Assembly: GCA_013397695.1 (NCBI GenBank)
Contig: VYZI01000285.1
Location: 124,001 to 188,000, forward strand
Direction: 5' to 3'
Length of the DNA: 64,000 bases
Origin: Centropus unirufus
Lineage: Eukaryota > Chordata > Aves > Cuculiformes > Centropidae
Each line of letters opens with the position of its first letter. Within the stretch, counting starts at the first letter, position 1. Position numbers and translations under genes: made by a program. Positions 26,701 through 41,196 of the stretch are shown in pieces. A model generated the notes under the pieces. It had not been told where the DNA came from and ran no database searches. It saw only the letters and a list, made by a program, of their open reading frames with translations.

Positions 26701-29700
26701 CAAAGTTAAGGATATCTGCAACTTCCCAAATAAACATTCTCAGTAAAAGCATACTGGGTAACTGATGAAATTTATCTAAATAATGTCATTCAGGTACAGC
26801 AAGTCTTCAGTACATACACAAGCATGGTGTTTGAATAGACCTTATTAAAAAACATCATTTCAGAAGAAAGGCCACCAGCTAAAATAAAATATCTATATTT
26901 AAAATGGACACATATGTCACTGAGGCATTTTGTATTGTGTAAGTACTAAACAATTAATCTAATTCTACTTTCTAGTCCCCCATCTCAAGTAATGGAAACT
27001 GATTAAAAACTGTAAAGTTTAACTAAGGTAAATATTCTTCTATAATAGTGGTACTTACAGTAAAAATTATGTCTTGCTTGTGGGTTCCTCATTTGGTGAT
27101 GTAATATTCAGAAGTCACCATGCTTTTGTTCTAAGATAAAGCATTTCCTTCATGGCTCTCTTTAGGGAGTCTTCCAACCAAGTCATTTCGTCATTATAGC
27201 TTCTCTTCTGAAGCACACGTATATTCGCTTTCTGTATTTCCTGTCCAAAACACTCAATGTACACATATAAAAGTAAACTAGTGAGTTACTAAATATGATA
27301 CATGGTATTTATATTTTTATGGCTTCATAATACTTTACAAAGGGCCATTGATTGAACAGCCTAGGAAACTGAACCGAAATACCCAGAGTCCCTTAAATGA
27401 TTGAATAATTCTATCTCAAATGTTCCAGAAGTCTTTAAGAGACCACAGTTTCTTTACTCTAGATGAACAGGGAAAAATATAGAGTTCCTATTAATTCTTC
27501 CTTCTTGAGTGCCATTCACATGAAACATGCAAATGCAGCATGCAGTGTAATTGCTGCTGAAATATCCCCAGTATATTTTAAAGAGTCAAGTGTGCTGTAA
27601 AATATAAAATTTGCTCCATTATTTAAGGGAGGAAGATTTTCATTGATCCAATTTTTTTCTTAATTTTTGAGATTCCAACATAGCAATCACAAATGAGAGT
27701 TTAAAGCACCTTTTCTCAACTGTATCAATAGTTATGGATGAGGACAAAGGAGAAGGGAATAGCATGATTATTTTCTCTGTTTTTTTTTTTGTTTAATTCT
27801 TCATGTCTCCCCATCCTCTCTTCCTTCCATGGGCTGCAGCATTATGTTTATCCCAATTACAAATATTGGTAAAGGACCCTGAGGTATGTAGTTCTCTAAC
27901 TTCAATTGCATACAGATCTGCCAAGTTCAGATGTCAGTGCTTTGAGCCATGCTGTTTAAGTTTTTACCACATTCCTTAAATACCTTAAATACCACTTATT
28001 CCATATTCTAGAAAATCATATCACATAGGAATCTTACACAGAAATCCTGATCTGCCAGTTATAATATTTGTGAACATGCAATCCTCACAGTAGTCACTTG
28101 ACAAAGTAAACAATAATAATATTTTAAGTTATGTCATGATATGGTAGATTTATAACCCTATTCTTAATTTCTGATGTATCAACTGAAAAATCTGAAGATA
28201 TGGGGAGGAATTAAAAGAATGGATATAACTACATCTCTAAACCATTCTGTAACCCACTTTTAAATATATTCATCCACAATCAAAGGAATATTATCTTTGG
28301 TAAAGGACAGTCTGGCTTGATCCTTGGGACTTCTTTAACTTGTAGCCATGCTTGATTTCCAACCCACTACTCATAATCATTATTCTTTTATGGTCAATAG
28401 ATGAATTGCCCTTGGAAAAAATAGAAAAAAAAGCCTCATTTTTGAAGGCTGAGTTACAGAGCACTTATTTCCACTCTTATTCTATTAAAAAGAATTCTTT
28501 AGGAATTTCACAGTTTGGTAATTTGGGCTCAGACTCTGGAAACAGACCCATATGTGATAGCATTGAAGTAATTATAGTGCTTGTGGCCAGTCATGCGTTG
28601 TCATTTCTTAAGATTTTTGTAGAACCTCTTAATATGGAAATGCGCTGTGAGTCCCTCTGACAGATACTTCAATAGTATAATTTTCACAACTTTCACCACT
28701 TTATACTAGGAGCTCTAAAATAGCTAATATTTTTCTTAAAGTTCTGATGTCTAAAGTCAGGCAAATATTTCAGAAGAGCACATTTTTTTATTTGATTTCT
28801 TGGTCTTTTGTTTGCAGTGAGGAGCTGGAAATAAGAGTTGTAGTTGAAAAAGACCAAATAAAATAAGACCATAGTAATACATTTTATTCACTTTAAAACT
28901 TTATATTTGTCAAGAGCCTAAGAGCAAAGCTGTTGAACAGCTATGATGAAGATGTAGATGCAGATGAAAGGAAAATTTGCCTTGTGACGAGACTTAGCTA
29001 TATATTGTTTGTTAATAAGTCACTAGTGTAAAAAGTTCTTTAAATTAGAGAATGTTTGCTATTTTTCTGCATTTTAACCACAGGATCCCAGCTACTCTGT
29101 AAGCAAATGCTTACAGTAACAATTCTGACAGATAATGCTGCTCTACTTCCAATTAATACAATTCTTATGATCTAGCTTTCTGACTCTCTGTGGAAAAAAA
29201 GAAAGCAACCAACAACCAAACACTACTTAAATGCTACCACTTAAGAACCAACAAATATCTATCCCACAGAAAACCAAGCCTCAGGAATTTGGGGTCAAAA
29301 TGAACAAGCAGATCTTAAAACTATATGAAGCAGAGATTGTCAAAGCAAGGCCAACACTTTGAGCTGAAGGCATAAATTACCAAGGAAGATTTTCTGTGTC
29401 CCACACATTTCTGCTCTGTTTCTGGATGGATTGCCTGGCTTCTTTCTACAGGCAAACCACTGCCCACTCTGCATGTCTACAAAATCACTTTCAGGTGATC
29501 AATTCTCCTTATTTGGGCCATCTTTGATCGTTTGGTTATTGCACAGGCACACAAATTGCCTGTTCTCATTTCCCATTTCTTTAAGTTTTGTAAGTTGTTT
29601 CTGCAAGCAATTGCCACAACTCTCTGTGAATCTGGTGTGCCTGTGCTTGGATACTGACAATAAGTAGGAATGTATAAAATTAATTGATTAATACGATTCA

Positions 29701-31330
29701 GTCAATGAAGATCTTCAAGTGCAAATCCAGAGTGGAGAAAGAGTCAGACTGTATGAATAAGACACTAATTAACAGGTTTTCTTCAAATTCCTTAAGGAAT
29801 GAGAAACCTGCTGGGTTGTTCTTCAGAGAATTAGGGCAGATCAAGTTATCTTGTCTTTGATCAAATAATGCAATCTCATTTGCAGCCCAAGATTATGCAG
29901 CTGTAATGCTGACATCATGTCTCTCACAATCTTCAATGAGTAGTCATTTGAATTTTCTAGAAACTGGAAAAATATTACAGCTAGTAGATCTTCAATAATT
30001 TCCATTTTGTCCTCGTTGTTCTTTTCCCTACCCACTTCTCTTCAATCTTGTCTGCAAAAATTCTTTTGAGGATCTCTTTGGTCTCTGCTGTAGAAAACAC
30101 ATCAGATGGCCCAGAAATTCTTAGAGTCAGATAGAATAACTTTAGATTAAAAAAAAAAGCAGTAACAGGTTCCATAAGTTTATCTGCTTTATGAAATTGT
30201 GCAATTTTTGTTGCTTAATTCCATATTTTATTTGTAGTTTTCTTATTAGTTGATTGCAATTTGCAGTTGTGAACATATTCCCCAAAAAGCTCAAACTGTA
30301 CCTTCCAACAGAGTTCAAGAATACTTTCAAACCCTCAAAATAGCTTTACCTTTTTCTCCATTTCCATCAAAAACTCCATTAATCCATTCGAAGTTTCTCT
30401 TTTTGATGGAAGACAATACCAAGATGATAGAGTCAATTTTGAACAGTGTAACAAAAGCCCCACATCATCTCTCACTCATATTCAATACATAAGCACGGTA
30501 ATCAATGCTTTTGAGCATAGTAGCAATATACGTCTAACCTTGGAATGGACCCCAGAAGCATTTTCCCTAATGTGTCAGAGAATATTTTACTGTGCTATAC
30601 CAGCTGAAAGGGGACAACATAAGAAAACAGTCAAAGATTCAAATGCCTTTTTGGTTTTCTACCATCAGACTTAAACCTGTTGACATTTTGTAAGAAATGA
30701 AACAAATTACTCAAATTGCTGCTCTCTGAAGAAGGTCATAAAAGACTTTCTTATTTATGAAGTTCAACAAAGTTCAGATGCTTGTCTCACACCTAAGGTA
30801 TGGAAAGCTGCTAAAAAAGACAAGCAGGAAACGATTGCCCCTTTTCACATCACAAGACAATTAGCAACAGACAGTTACTATAAATGCTAGGCTAAAGACA
30901 TCCTTTCACTTCCCCATCTGGAGTAACTGACCTCAATTCCCAGTATCAGAAAATGAGCCAGTTCCTAATATGGCCAAGGTTAAAAGCCAGTGCCTGGGAA
31001 CAAAGGTGCCCTAAGGGCAAGGGTGGTTGCCCTTGCAGGCTTCAAACTCAGCATCCACCAGTGCATTTCAGAGGGTAAAAACCAGTAATAAATCCTCAAA
31101 CATCTCTCTGGAGCCTCTCCCACTTGCATTGGAAGGTATGTCCTTTTCCTGCTTCAACACAAAGTCAAGCAGATGAGTTTCAGGCATTGCTGGAGCTGAT
31201 TTTAACTAGGCTGTCCGTCTGTCCTGAAACATCGGGACTGCTCCCATGCTGCCTAAACAGTGAATCAGCATTTAGTCAGCTGTTGTTTGCTACCTCTTGT
31301 CTTGTAGCTTTCAGTTCTCATGCCAGAGAT
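17796..31330. other. Long AT-rich noncoding stretch
   Basis: About 13.5 kb of AT-rich sequence with only short open frames and frequent homopolymer A or T runs. No CR1 copy, RNA gene or protein domain is recognisable. On the minus strand between 30,330 and 29,841 three frames of about 60 codons abut or overlap, but I recognise nothing in them. This looks like a gene desert or the interior of a large intron. Confidence 0.55.
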
Positions 31331-31405
31331 AATTCTATTAATTATTCTATTAATCTATAATTATTCTATTAATCTATTATTCTATTAATTCTATAATTTC
31401 TATTG
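31331..31405 (+). repeat. ATT-rich minisatellite (attctattaatcta-like units)
   Basis: Four to five imperfect copies of a unit around attattctattaatcta follow each other, varying by a few bases in length. The tract is almost entirely A and T with a single C per half unit. It is likely to vary in length between individuals. It overlaps the end of a chance 78-codon frame. Confidence 0.85.
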
Positions 31406-34400
31406 AAAATAGCCTTATAGGTAGCCTGAAAACCTGCTAATACATGAAATGTAGAACCAAATTTAGCATTTCAGCATTTCAAAACCTAAATGGACTTGGG
31501 TAAATAAAGCAGTGGTGCATTCTTTGAATCTGTGACTGTCTTTATTTAAACACTGGATATTTTCCTAAATAAAAACACCATGATAAAGACATCAACTCCC
31601 TTGTCCTGTGAAGCTATAACTTTGCTATAAATGTGATGTTTTATATATTCATATCAGATATACCATTTATAGGGATAAGGAAAAAGTGCATAATTGAAAG
31701 GGTGGCATCGTTATGTTATTAGCAAAATATTCAAAGTAAGTATTTTGCTTATAAAATCAGATTACTTCCATTCCTTTTGAAATCTATGGCAAAACAGCAC
31801 TTTGGAAAATTCCCACATGTAGCACTTAACAGTTAGAAATAGAAACAACCTTTCTAGATATAAATTCATCTCTTTTCAAAGGCGTAAGAATCCTATCTAA
31901 CCAATCCTCTGTATTCTTTACAGGTTCCATTGATTTAAAGTATAATTAAACTATTTGAGCCAACGACTTTGTTTTCATCTGAGAAATGGTGAGAGAAACA
32001 AAACCAGATGAAATTGAATTGTGGATTTTAGATTCAAAATTATATTTTTAAAGGTCCAGACAACTATGTATATATGTCGGCATAAAAATATAGTGACACA
32101 CTAAGAACACCATACTACATTGACACTCAACCATAGCTGCAGTGATAGTAAAAGGTGTTGAAAGCAAAACTGAAGAGAAAATCCTTTTCACTCATCATGA
32201 CTAGAATTTACGAGATCAAAATTAATTAAGCATTTGCGACTAATTTTCATGGGAAAGAATATCCAAAATTATGTGCTTGTTATAAAAGGTGCAAAATTAA
32301 TTAAATAATTTGCATAAATTCTTAATAAAATTCCTCTTTGCTAATATCTGAGATGATGACTCATGCAAAAAGTATGGAAAAGCCACGGGACTAAGGATGA
32401 ATATGAGGAAATAGCACAAGAATGCAATAAGAGTCAGAAAGTCTAAGAAGGAAAATTGGTTTAAAACAACAACAAAAAATTACAACCAAGAGAAGTTCTA
32501 TTAATACTTTAAGATTAAGTGAAAAGCAAAGGAAAGTACAGATGGATTACTTCATGGGGGAAAAATCAAGCAACAGATGACTCAGAAGTTTGACGTCTAA
32601 GGTAATAAGGTAGATGACACAATTAATACAGTTTTAATTTTAACAGTTTTAACTCGCTAAGCTGAAGTTCCCTCCAATAATAAGATTCCCTGTGTCTCCA
32701 TGGAAAATCTACTTAACTGTGAGGTAACTATACTGACAGTCACAAAGCTGGTGTTAAAATTACCTTTATGCTATGGCCATGAAGATATGACAGAAGGAAT
32801 AATGAACCATTATGGCTATTTTACAAGGAGCAGTGTGTCATACAGATGTATTTGGGTTTTGGGGAAGGGAGAGGAATATGACAATTTGTGCATGTGAGAA
32901 AAACACTCTCATCTTGGCCGATATCGCATCAGTCTTAGAAATGGCCTCTTAGCCAGCATTTAGGGGAAGGAATGAGTGTTGATGAAAACAGCTGCCAATT
33001 TGGAGGAGAGAATGCAGCATGAAATGGGAGAAATTTGGGACACCAACAATTCCATTTTGTCCTCTTTTGGTCTAGTGCAACAGGTCTACTGCTGCTTACT
33101 GCATTCATCTTTTCTTGTAAGATCATCCTCCTCCAAAGAATACAGAAACAGCCTTTCCTTAAGCAGCTGATCTCTTCAGACGAGCTAGCAAACTGCCAAC
33201 TTCAGCCCAACCAAAGATGGATTATAAGAGCTGGATTCTGTTCCTCCTGGATGAACAGAATCAGACAGATGCTGTCTGCAGCTAGATCTGCAGTAACTCT
33301 CTATGCCCAACAGGTCCGTAGAGACAGGGTTAATTTCAAGACTGTGAGACAATATCATTGGAAACAGATAGCATAACCTAATATCCCTAGCATGAAAATA
33401 GAGTTATTTACTGTCGCTTTTCAGAAAATGACTCTAAGTTTTTTCAATTATGCAGCAGCACACTTGAGTGTTAGAAAATACAAGTGATTTTGTATATTTG
33501 AGGCAGATGGATAGCTGCTGTGTCATAGAAAAACACAGGACTGCATATTAGAAAAAACAATAACCCATAAGTTAATATTTAAATATTTATATGTCAAATA
33601 GGTGACATCAGACACTCAAACATCTTTAGCATATTGTTTGCATTAGATTAAACTGGTTCGCTTAAAATTGGAAATGTGACATTAGGAGATTATAATGAGC
33701 CATTTTGATGAGTCTGATTGCGATCCAGATAGCATCTCTGGAGCAGCACTGACTTCATAAATTGTTCACATCCCCACCACCCACTCAGGATTTCTGCCGC
33801 AAGACTCAAATCTACATTGGTATCATAGAGAGGTAAGAAATCTTACCCAAGAAACATCAACACATAAATGAGTTGAACCAGGAGCTAGTCTAATAGTTAT
33901 ATTTCACTTTCGCTGCTGCTGGGCAGTGCATTCTGGATGGTGTGGGCGCTGTGAACATCTCCAACTGACATCAACTGAAAGAAAGCAAAAGCTCCAGTCT
34001 TTAGGAGAGACCAAGACTAGTGGCTCTCTCAGTAACAGCATTTAGAAAATCCAAGTCTGCAAGTTGCCTATTATTANAATGGACAACCATTATAGGTTTC
34101 CCTCAGTCTTTCTAATTATTTCATAACTATGAGGAACAAAATTATTTGTTTCCATGGAGTACATATGTCAGATTTAATAGGCTGAGGTAAATAAATACTC
34201 ATCTGCTAAATCTATACTAGCATTCAGTATCCATCAATATCAAAATGTTCTCCATTGCACTTAAACAGAGGGCATTAGAGATTTTCAGATCATAACCTAA
34301 AACATAATATAATCTTTGCCCAGGCGGAAGAGTGATAAAGAGATATATTTCCAGTCATTTCTGAACGAAGTATAGAGAATCACTGCTAAAAGGTGAGACT

Positions 34401-34918
34401 GCTTAACTCTGTACCCAAGCTATTTGAAAGGGTAGGTACTTCAAATTTCCATATGGGCTGTTGAATGTTTCCTTTTACAACAAGACCCTAAGATACTGCT
34501 GACTGATATGCTAGAGAAGGAGAAGTGTGGATTTATTCTTCTCCAGTTGACCAGGTGAGGGAAGAGTGGTTCCAAAAATAAATCCTGTTCCTGCTTCATG
34601 CTGTCGTGTTTGTTCCACAGTCAAGAAAAGGTCTTACGAGGACAAGGATGTGTCCTCCTACTCCTGTGCCACATAAACATACAATTCAAAGCTAGCAACA
34701 ATCAGACTGCATGAGAAGGAAGAAATAGAGGCAAAGATGAATACAAGAGAGGGCTCTATCCCTACCACATGGACTGCTGCAACTTGGAAAAATAAGCTGA
34801 AGGCAGGGAAGGAAAACTGCGGAAAACTGCAGAAGCTTTCCTTCCTTTTGTCCAACTCCGAGTCTTTATTAACTAGACAGTTGTGATTTTCCCAGGGAGG
34901 TCTGGAGAATGTGTTGAG
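31406..34918. other. AT-rich noncoding stretch
   Basis: No recognised gene. Overlapping frames of 63-113 codons lie between 32,935 and 33,376 on both strands without recognisable domains. A single ambiguous base (N) occurs at 34,077. Confidence 0.55.
32215..32375. promoter_or_regulatory. Cluster of homeodomain, octamer and AP-1-like motifs (tentative)
   Basis: Within about 150 bases there are attaattaag-type homeodomain cores (32,221 and near 32,296), a perfect POU octamer atttgcat at 32,308-32,315, and a perfect AP-1 core tgactca at 32,357-32,363. The mixture resembles vertebrate enhancers, but AT-rich DNA produces such cores by chance. There is no conservation evidence here, so this is a weak proposal. 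Confidence 0.2.
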
Positions 34919-34960
34919 ATATATATAGATTTATATATATATATGTTTATATATATATGT
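34919..34960. repeat. (AT)n microsatellite
   Basis: Three runs of alternating A and T are separated by gattt and gttt interruptions. The runs are self-complementary, so the tract could extrude hairpins. No gene is associated. Confidence 0.9.
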
Positions 34961-37900
34961 AAGTAAACAAAGTCAACTCAAATATTCTTGCCATCACCTA
35001 TTATCAGGACAGGAGCAGTTAACCTGATTCCAGCCTTAGCCTCAATCACTAACTTTTGCAACAGAAATAAAAATTATTTCCCGTGTTGCTGGAAAGCTTT
35101 CCAGCAGCTCTGTCACAACACAAGGTGCAAGAAAAAAATGGCTCTTCAATTTCTGTTAGCCCATACCTTTCCCCTGATGTGGAAATTACATCTATCTGGC
35201 CTTTCTTCGCATCAGCCTGTCCTTTTATATGTTGTTTCTGCATTTCATCCAAATGTTGCCAAATTACCAAAACAATAACCCAAATTATCACATATTTCCC
35301 TAAATCTACTTGAAGACACTAAATGCAACAATGTGATAAAATGGTACCTATTACATCACATTAAAAATCCAAGCACCTAAAAGCATGAGAATTAATAATT
35401 AAGAGCATCAATCTGCTGCTCACAATGTAGCCACATTATGCCTATTCAATTGTAATGCCATTTACTGTCACACCTTGACTGGTTTTTAAAAGTATAATTT
35501 TATTTTCTTAATGTCAGGAGCTAAATACGTTCACTGAAAAGAGAGGGATCTGGATGGAAGGTACACAGAAGTGGGGCAGGGGGGGAGGAAAGGAAACATT
35601 ACTCAGCTTTTAGAAATAGGTGGATGGAATATTGCTCCTTGGCTTTTACTGATGTCTAATGCAGTAAGAAAGACATGAGGCACATTAATGTGAACCCCTA
35701 TAGCAACGGAGGTCTAACAGAAGCAGAAAAAGTTGGCACAAAATACAAAGGCCATCAAATTCAGGGTGGTCATTTAATCCAGAGATAGTACTGCTATACT
35801 GCAACTGGTCCAGCAATGACTTTCTAAACTTTCAAACAAATGACCATCCCCTTCAATAAATCACAACATTTTCCACCGAGTTGCTATTGCACCTAAACAT
35901 GTTATGTTTTTAGGAAGGTGGAATGAAACACCCATTATCATCTTATTTGAGGTCATTCGAAATAGAAAATTTAATCTAATCTCTTTAATGTACGGAAGTT
36001 GTACTTCAACTAGACCAACCTGAAGTTTTTGCATAAAATTATAAACGAGTTTGACTAAGCATTCATACAAATATTTACAATGCAAGAACATAGTCATCCT
36101 TACATACTCTTTTTTTGAACTGACAAGAGACATTTCATAGAGCTGAACGTGGAAATCACATTTCAAAACTTCATTTGCAAGTTCTTGCATGCAAGAATTG
36201 GGACATAATCTGAAACTATGCTCTTTTCCAAGTCCATGTCAACTGTGCCATTCATGTCATCCCCATCAGAACGTCACCCATGTATCCATTTAACCCAGAG
36301 GCTGAAACATTGGGGTTGAATTTTGCACACTTGCCCTTGCATGGACTTTTTTACTTGTTTAAGCAGAACCCTTTGCAAAACTGAGAGCCTGTTCATGTTA
36401 TTGGAACCATCATCCTGAAGGGATGCTGCTAACCTGCAGTTCAAAGACAATAGATGCCTCCTTGATTTTACAGAAAAAGAGATTTCTATGAAATTGCATT
36501 TAATATTTTTGTAATAACACAAATGCATAAATTCAGGCAATATTTATAGCTATGCTTTTAAGGTAATGTTAACTAACAGTCCATGAATATGCATAATTCA
36601 TTTACATTCTTGAAGCTATGATGGGAGCAGGCAGAAGATACTCTCTGTCTTTAAGGTGGTCACATCTCAGTAAGTGGTTATTTGCAACTGTGAAGTATGA
36701 GATGAGGTCATGGACATTGCAGGAGCCAGGATATCTTGACTTCATCAGTCAATACCCTAATGTGATTGAGAAAGTCATGTGTCCCTATCTCCTCAGAAAT
36801 ATAAATGTTATACAAGTAGACCTGATAAAATCAGGCTACTTCCATGGTCTATTTCTAATGCTCCAGGCAGACTGCTGCTGGTGCACAAAGCATAAACTCA
36901 ATCATATAAAATGGTTCTTGAAAGATACAGCTTGTTGTTTACGTTCTGCCTATCAAGAGTTTCCTTAAGAGAAGCCATGTACTGATGAAATGTCAGGGCT
37001 TTGCTGGCTCCCTTTTATCCTGATGACTATTTCTTCTGAAGTCTAGTCTGTCAAACTGGAGGAGTAAAAGGCAGCAAAATGCCCTGCAAAACACCAAGAT
37101 TTCTGTACCAGCAGAGTATTGGTATATATGTAATTCATACTGAAATGACATTTGGCATGCCACATGCTTTCCTGTGTTGTTGAGGGCACACAATAAACCT
37201 AAGGGAGGCATATTTTTTTGCCTTTTTCGACAGAGAAAATAGAAAATGTCAGACTTGACTTATGCATACAGGTTTAGAAAGGATAACTTTCTCTGGGGTG
37301 GTTCTCCTCCTATTTACATTTGTTTTTTCTATTGGCAGAATTATATTTGCTTGAATGGAATCGCTCTTGGTTTACTCAAGTGTGAGAACAAAACAATCTG
37401 ATTCTTCTGTCTGTTCCAAATCAGCCTTGTTGTGATCCTCCCAATTCCTTCAACACTATGATTTTCAAAAAAAATATCCTGGTCTTCCAAAAATTGGCCT
37501 TTTTCAAGATGTTTTATCCTGGTCAAGGTCCAAGCTTCAGATGACTTGTGTTGCTACTATTAACTCATTTTAAAATAAGGCTTTGTACATTTTTTCAGCT
37601 CATAACCTTCCTTAATATAATTGCTATAATTGTACTTTAGCAAGAGCACTTGAATGCTTGAGAAAAATACCTTATTAAATCTATGATAAAGTAGAAACTT
37701 AGCAATTATATGCTAGAAGGGGGAAAAAATCATCAGCAACCGCACATTACAAAGGTTGCAAAGTGCCTTGATGAGCTGACTGTGGCTCTCTGATTGATGA
37801 ACAGCGGTAGATATGCATAAAAGAGTGTGGGTTCCTCGAGCATGTCTCTGCCATCGCTGAACTCAGACAAAAGGGAAAACAAATTGCTTTACAGAAACCT

Positions 37901-40900
37901 ACTGTCTTGGCTGAACTGATAAGCATCATAAATCAACAGTATATGTTAAACAAAAGTAAGTAGGATGCAGAGAGTATATGTCATCATACATATACACTAT
38001 ACTTCAGCATATTCATCCAACTTAATTCCCTGTGCTGTTTCTTTGGAGCTATTTAACATAGGGCAAATGTGGCTCACTATTGACTTGTATTCTGATCTGA
38101 ATCAAATCAGCAATGATAGCTGTGCAAAAAACTAGAACTAAGATCCAGAAGTAAACAGAGAGATTAGTACAAGTAGCAGTAACCATATAGTCCTGGGGAC
38201 AGAAGACACTGACACTGTCATGTTCTCCTGGACTCCAGGGGATGACCAGATGCCAACAAGTTCAGTCATCATGAATGTGGAACAAAATTAATCATACAAG
38301 TTCAGCAGGAAAGGAGAGCTCTGAGAACCTGCAGATCATAAGAACGACAGAAAAGCTCATATCTGTTTTTGCAATATCTGTACACATCTATGCCCACACT
38401 TCAAAACACTCCCTAAAAACATTCCCTAGAAACAGCATTAGCATCTGCAATTTCTAGCACCATACCCTGGTCTTTGCAACTGGTGTTTTTTACGGTCTAC
38501 ACGGCAAATATAAATACAAACTTTGCCCATTATAAAAAGGAGATATGCAAAACAAAAGCATAGAAGAATGAGTTTTTAAGGTTTCAGGAAACAAAATGTT
38601 ATAGAATTTTGGAGGGGGGTGGTCTTCTGTTTGTTTGTTTTCAAAATCAGGTGATGTGGAATTGATGTTTGAACTCTTGTGTTAAACTTCCAATGTACCC
38701 ACTGATTTCTTGCCTGCATTCTGATGGGCTTCATAGAAATCCCATGCTACTGCTATTCATCTGTACTGGGCTATGTTTAACTGACTGCTATAGCAACAAG
38801 TTCCCCAGTTCTCTCTCCTCCAATAATTCCTAGAAGGAACTGTAATTTTCAGCAACACATAGTTCTTTCTGCAGATACCATTCATGACTAATTACATGCT
38901 GTATCGATGGCAAAAGTCCAGTGACTAGAAAACAAGGTACCAACACTGAGTTCCCTGGAGAAAAATCCACATTTGTGTTGGTAAAGAAATAATCAAGCCC
39001 ACAGTCTGTAGCTAAAGCAATACTATTCCTTGCTGATATATCACAGACAAATTCCTGCTAAATCCTTCCTGTAGCTTAAAGCTTAAACTCTATGGTGACT
39101 CAAGGAAAAGGGGGATCAAATTTTCACACCTGTTAGATGTCAGCAATGGAAGACCCTTTCTTGCCGTTTTTTTTGATCAATGTCTTTCCACTACCATCCC
39201 CTTTTGAAATGATAAATAAAACACTGTAAAGAAAAACACCAACATTGGATGATGGTCCTTTTAGATTGTGAAGCTGTATGTCAGGTTATTTCTTTTTAGC
39301 TCAAATTGTTTTGGTGTCTAATTGATATCCCAAAACCTAAAAGTAAGTGCTTTTATTGACGCATGGCCACTAAGAAGCATCACACCAAATCAGTTACCAG
39401 GCCTTCAGTTGCCTCCTGTCTTAAACTCAAGAGCCCAAGCAACTTCAAGATCATCACAACTTAGTGGACAACTCTTATTCTCTTGCACTCTCTACTTCTA
39501 GTTTCCTTCCATATGATTTAAGTCAAACTCAGAAAGCCTACTTACCTTGCAGATGTTCCCACAGAAAGTTAGTCTAAAACAAGTGAATTACCATCTGGGA
39601 ACTTACATTTGGAATGTAGTCCTTTTGTGCATGGATGCAGTTCAAGGAGGAGATCAGCAAGCTGTAATGCAGTCCTGTAATCTAAGAAGCTCTTCTGTTT
39701 GCAGTGAGATCAAAGGCATGTTGACTTTGACATTTAGAAATCTAGATATCTAAATTCTGGAAGACTCTGACAACAGCTGCTTTAGGCAGAAGTTACCAGA
39801 TGGTAATATTTGTGTGGGTACTACGTCGTCTGGCAAGGAACAAGCTAATGATGCACAAAATGCTTTGATGAGCAGCCTTCAAGCCATAAACTTAAAGTGA
39901 CATGAGGTTTCATGCAAGTATTCATCTACCCTGCTCTCCAGTTATGTGCAATACAAGTAATTTTTAACAATACAAGTGTACAGGTAAGGAGACACAGACT
40001 TACTTGGCACATAAGTGTCGTTGGGATTAAAATAAGTATCATCTCTCAACATGATTAATATTTGTGAACTTCTGCATAAATCTGTAGAAAGCTACAGATC
40101 ATGTTAGATGTATTGCAGTTACGATGGTGGGTGTTTGAAAGATAAAAATCCACCAATCACATGGAAATTAGAGCACAGGCCGCTTTCAGTCTTATTTTCA
40201 ATATGGAATACGATGGCATCCTAAATCGCAAAATCCAACTAAGCCTTTCAAGTTTAAGGAAAACTAAAGAAATACTATAAATGCTATTCATATCAGTATA
40301 TCATCAGTACAAATGAAACTAGAGCTATTTCCAACAAGGACAACTTTGCATTTTAAGGCAACTAATTACAGAGCTATCTACCGTCTGTATATATGCATAA
40401 GAAGCATTCGACTCCTTTGGTATGAGTGATATGATTGACAACAGAAAAATAAGAGAAAACAGTAAAAGAGTTTCTTGCACTGCTATTGCAAGGATGTGCG
40501 AAGTTTTTGAAGGTATCATAAGTATTCTAGGTTTTATTTACTGAAGAAATTCACAGAGCATTGTTCACGCAGAAATAAAAGCAGCATTATCTATTCAGCT
40601 GTGTGCTGCTTAAAGAAATACGTGTTTCTGGTCTGCCTTTCCACTCTTACACTAGAGATCACGCACCACATTTGTTACCAACCTGGCCATGCAAAATGCA
40701 GAACTAAAAATAGACCTTCACATGCACCTTGATTTCACTTTGTCATTCAAGCGTTCAGCATTTGTACTACAAAAATAGGAACCTATTTAAAGTATTGATG
40801 TCTACAGATCAGGGCTCAGTTGGAATGTCCCTGAAAATCACTGAACAGGTACCTTGCTGATTTAAATTGCAGTGTTGAAATCTTTATCAAAGAGCACAAA

Positions 40901-41191
40901 ATAATGCTATGTGATTGTTTCAATATTTTTGTTTGCCAGAAAGCTCCCTGAATTTGTTGGATTTTTCTTTTGTTTTACTGAAAGGTACGTTTAGTAGGCT
41001 TGCTTTGAATTAAATACTCTATTTTTCATAAGATACATTTTTCACATGAGTCTGCTAAACAAATAAGAGATAACAAAAGATTGACCGAGGTCAGACAAAT
41101 TATGTTCATGAATATTTACCCCTATGAAGTACGAATGTATTTCTCATAAGTGTCATCACTTGTCTTAGGAAAGATAATTTTAAATATACAT
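34961..41191. other. AT-rich noncoding stretch
   Basis: About 6.2 kb without recognised coding, RNA or repeat content. Frames reach about 116 codons (36,618 plus; 36,190 to 35,861 minus) with no domain I can identify. Confidence 0.55.
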
Positions 41192-41196
41192 NNNNN
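41192..41196. other. Assembly gap or uncertain bases (5 N)
   Basis: Five consecutive N characters in AT-rich sequence. They mark unresolved bases, not a biological feature. Confidence 0.99.

Noticed and set aside
29841..30330. Three abutting minus-strand frames of about 60 codons, possibly an old pseudogene
   Set aside because: No protein family recognised. The sequence is AT-rich and Lys/Leu/Ile-heavy, as random AT-rich frames are.
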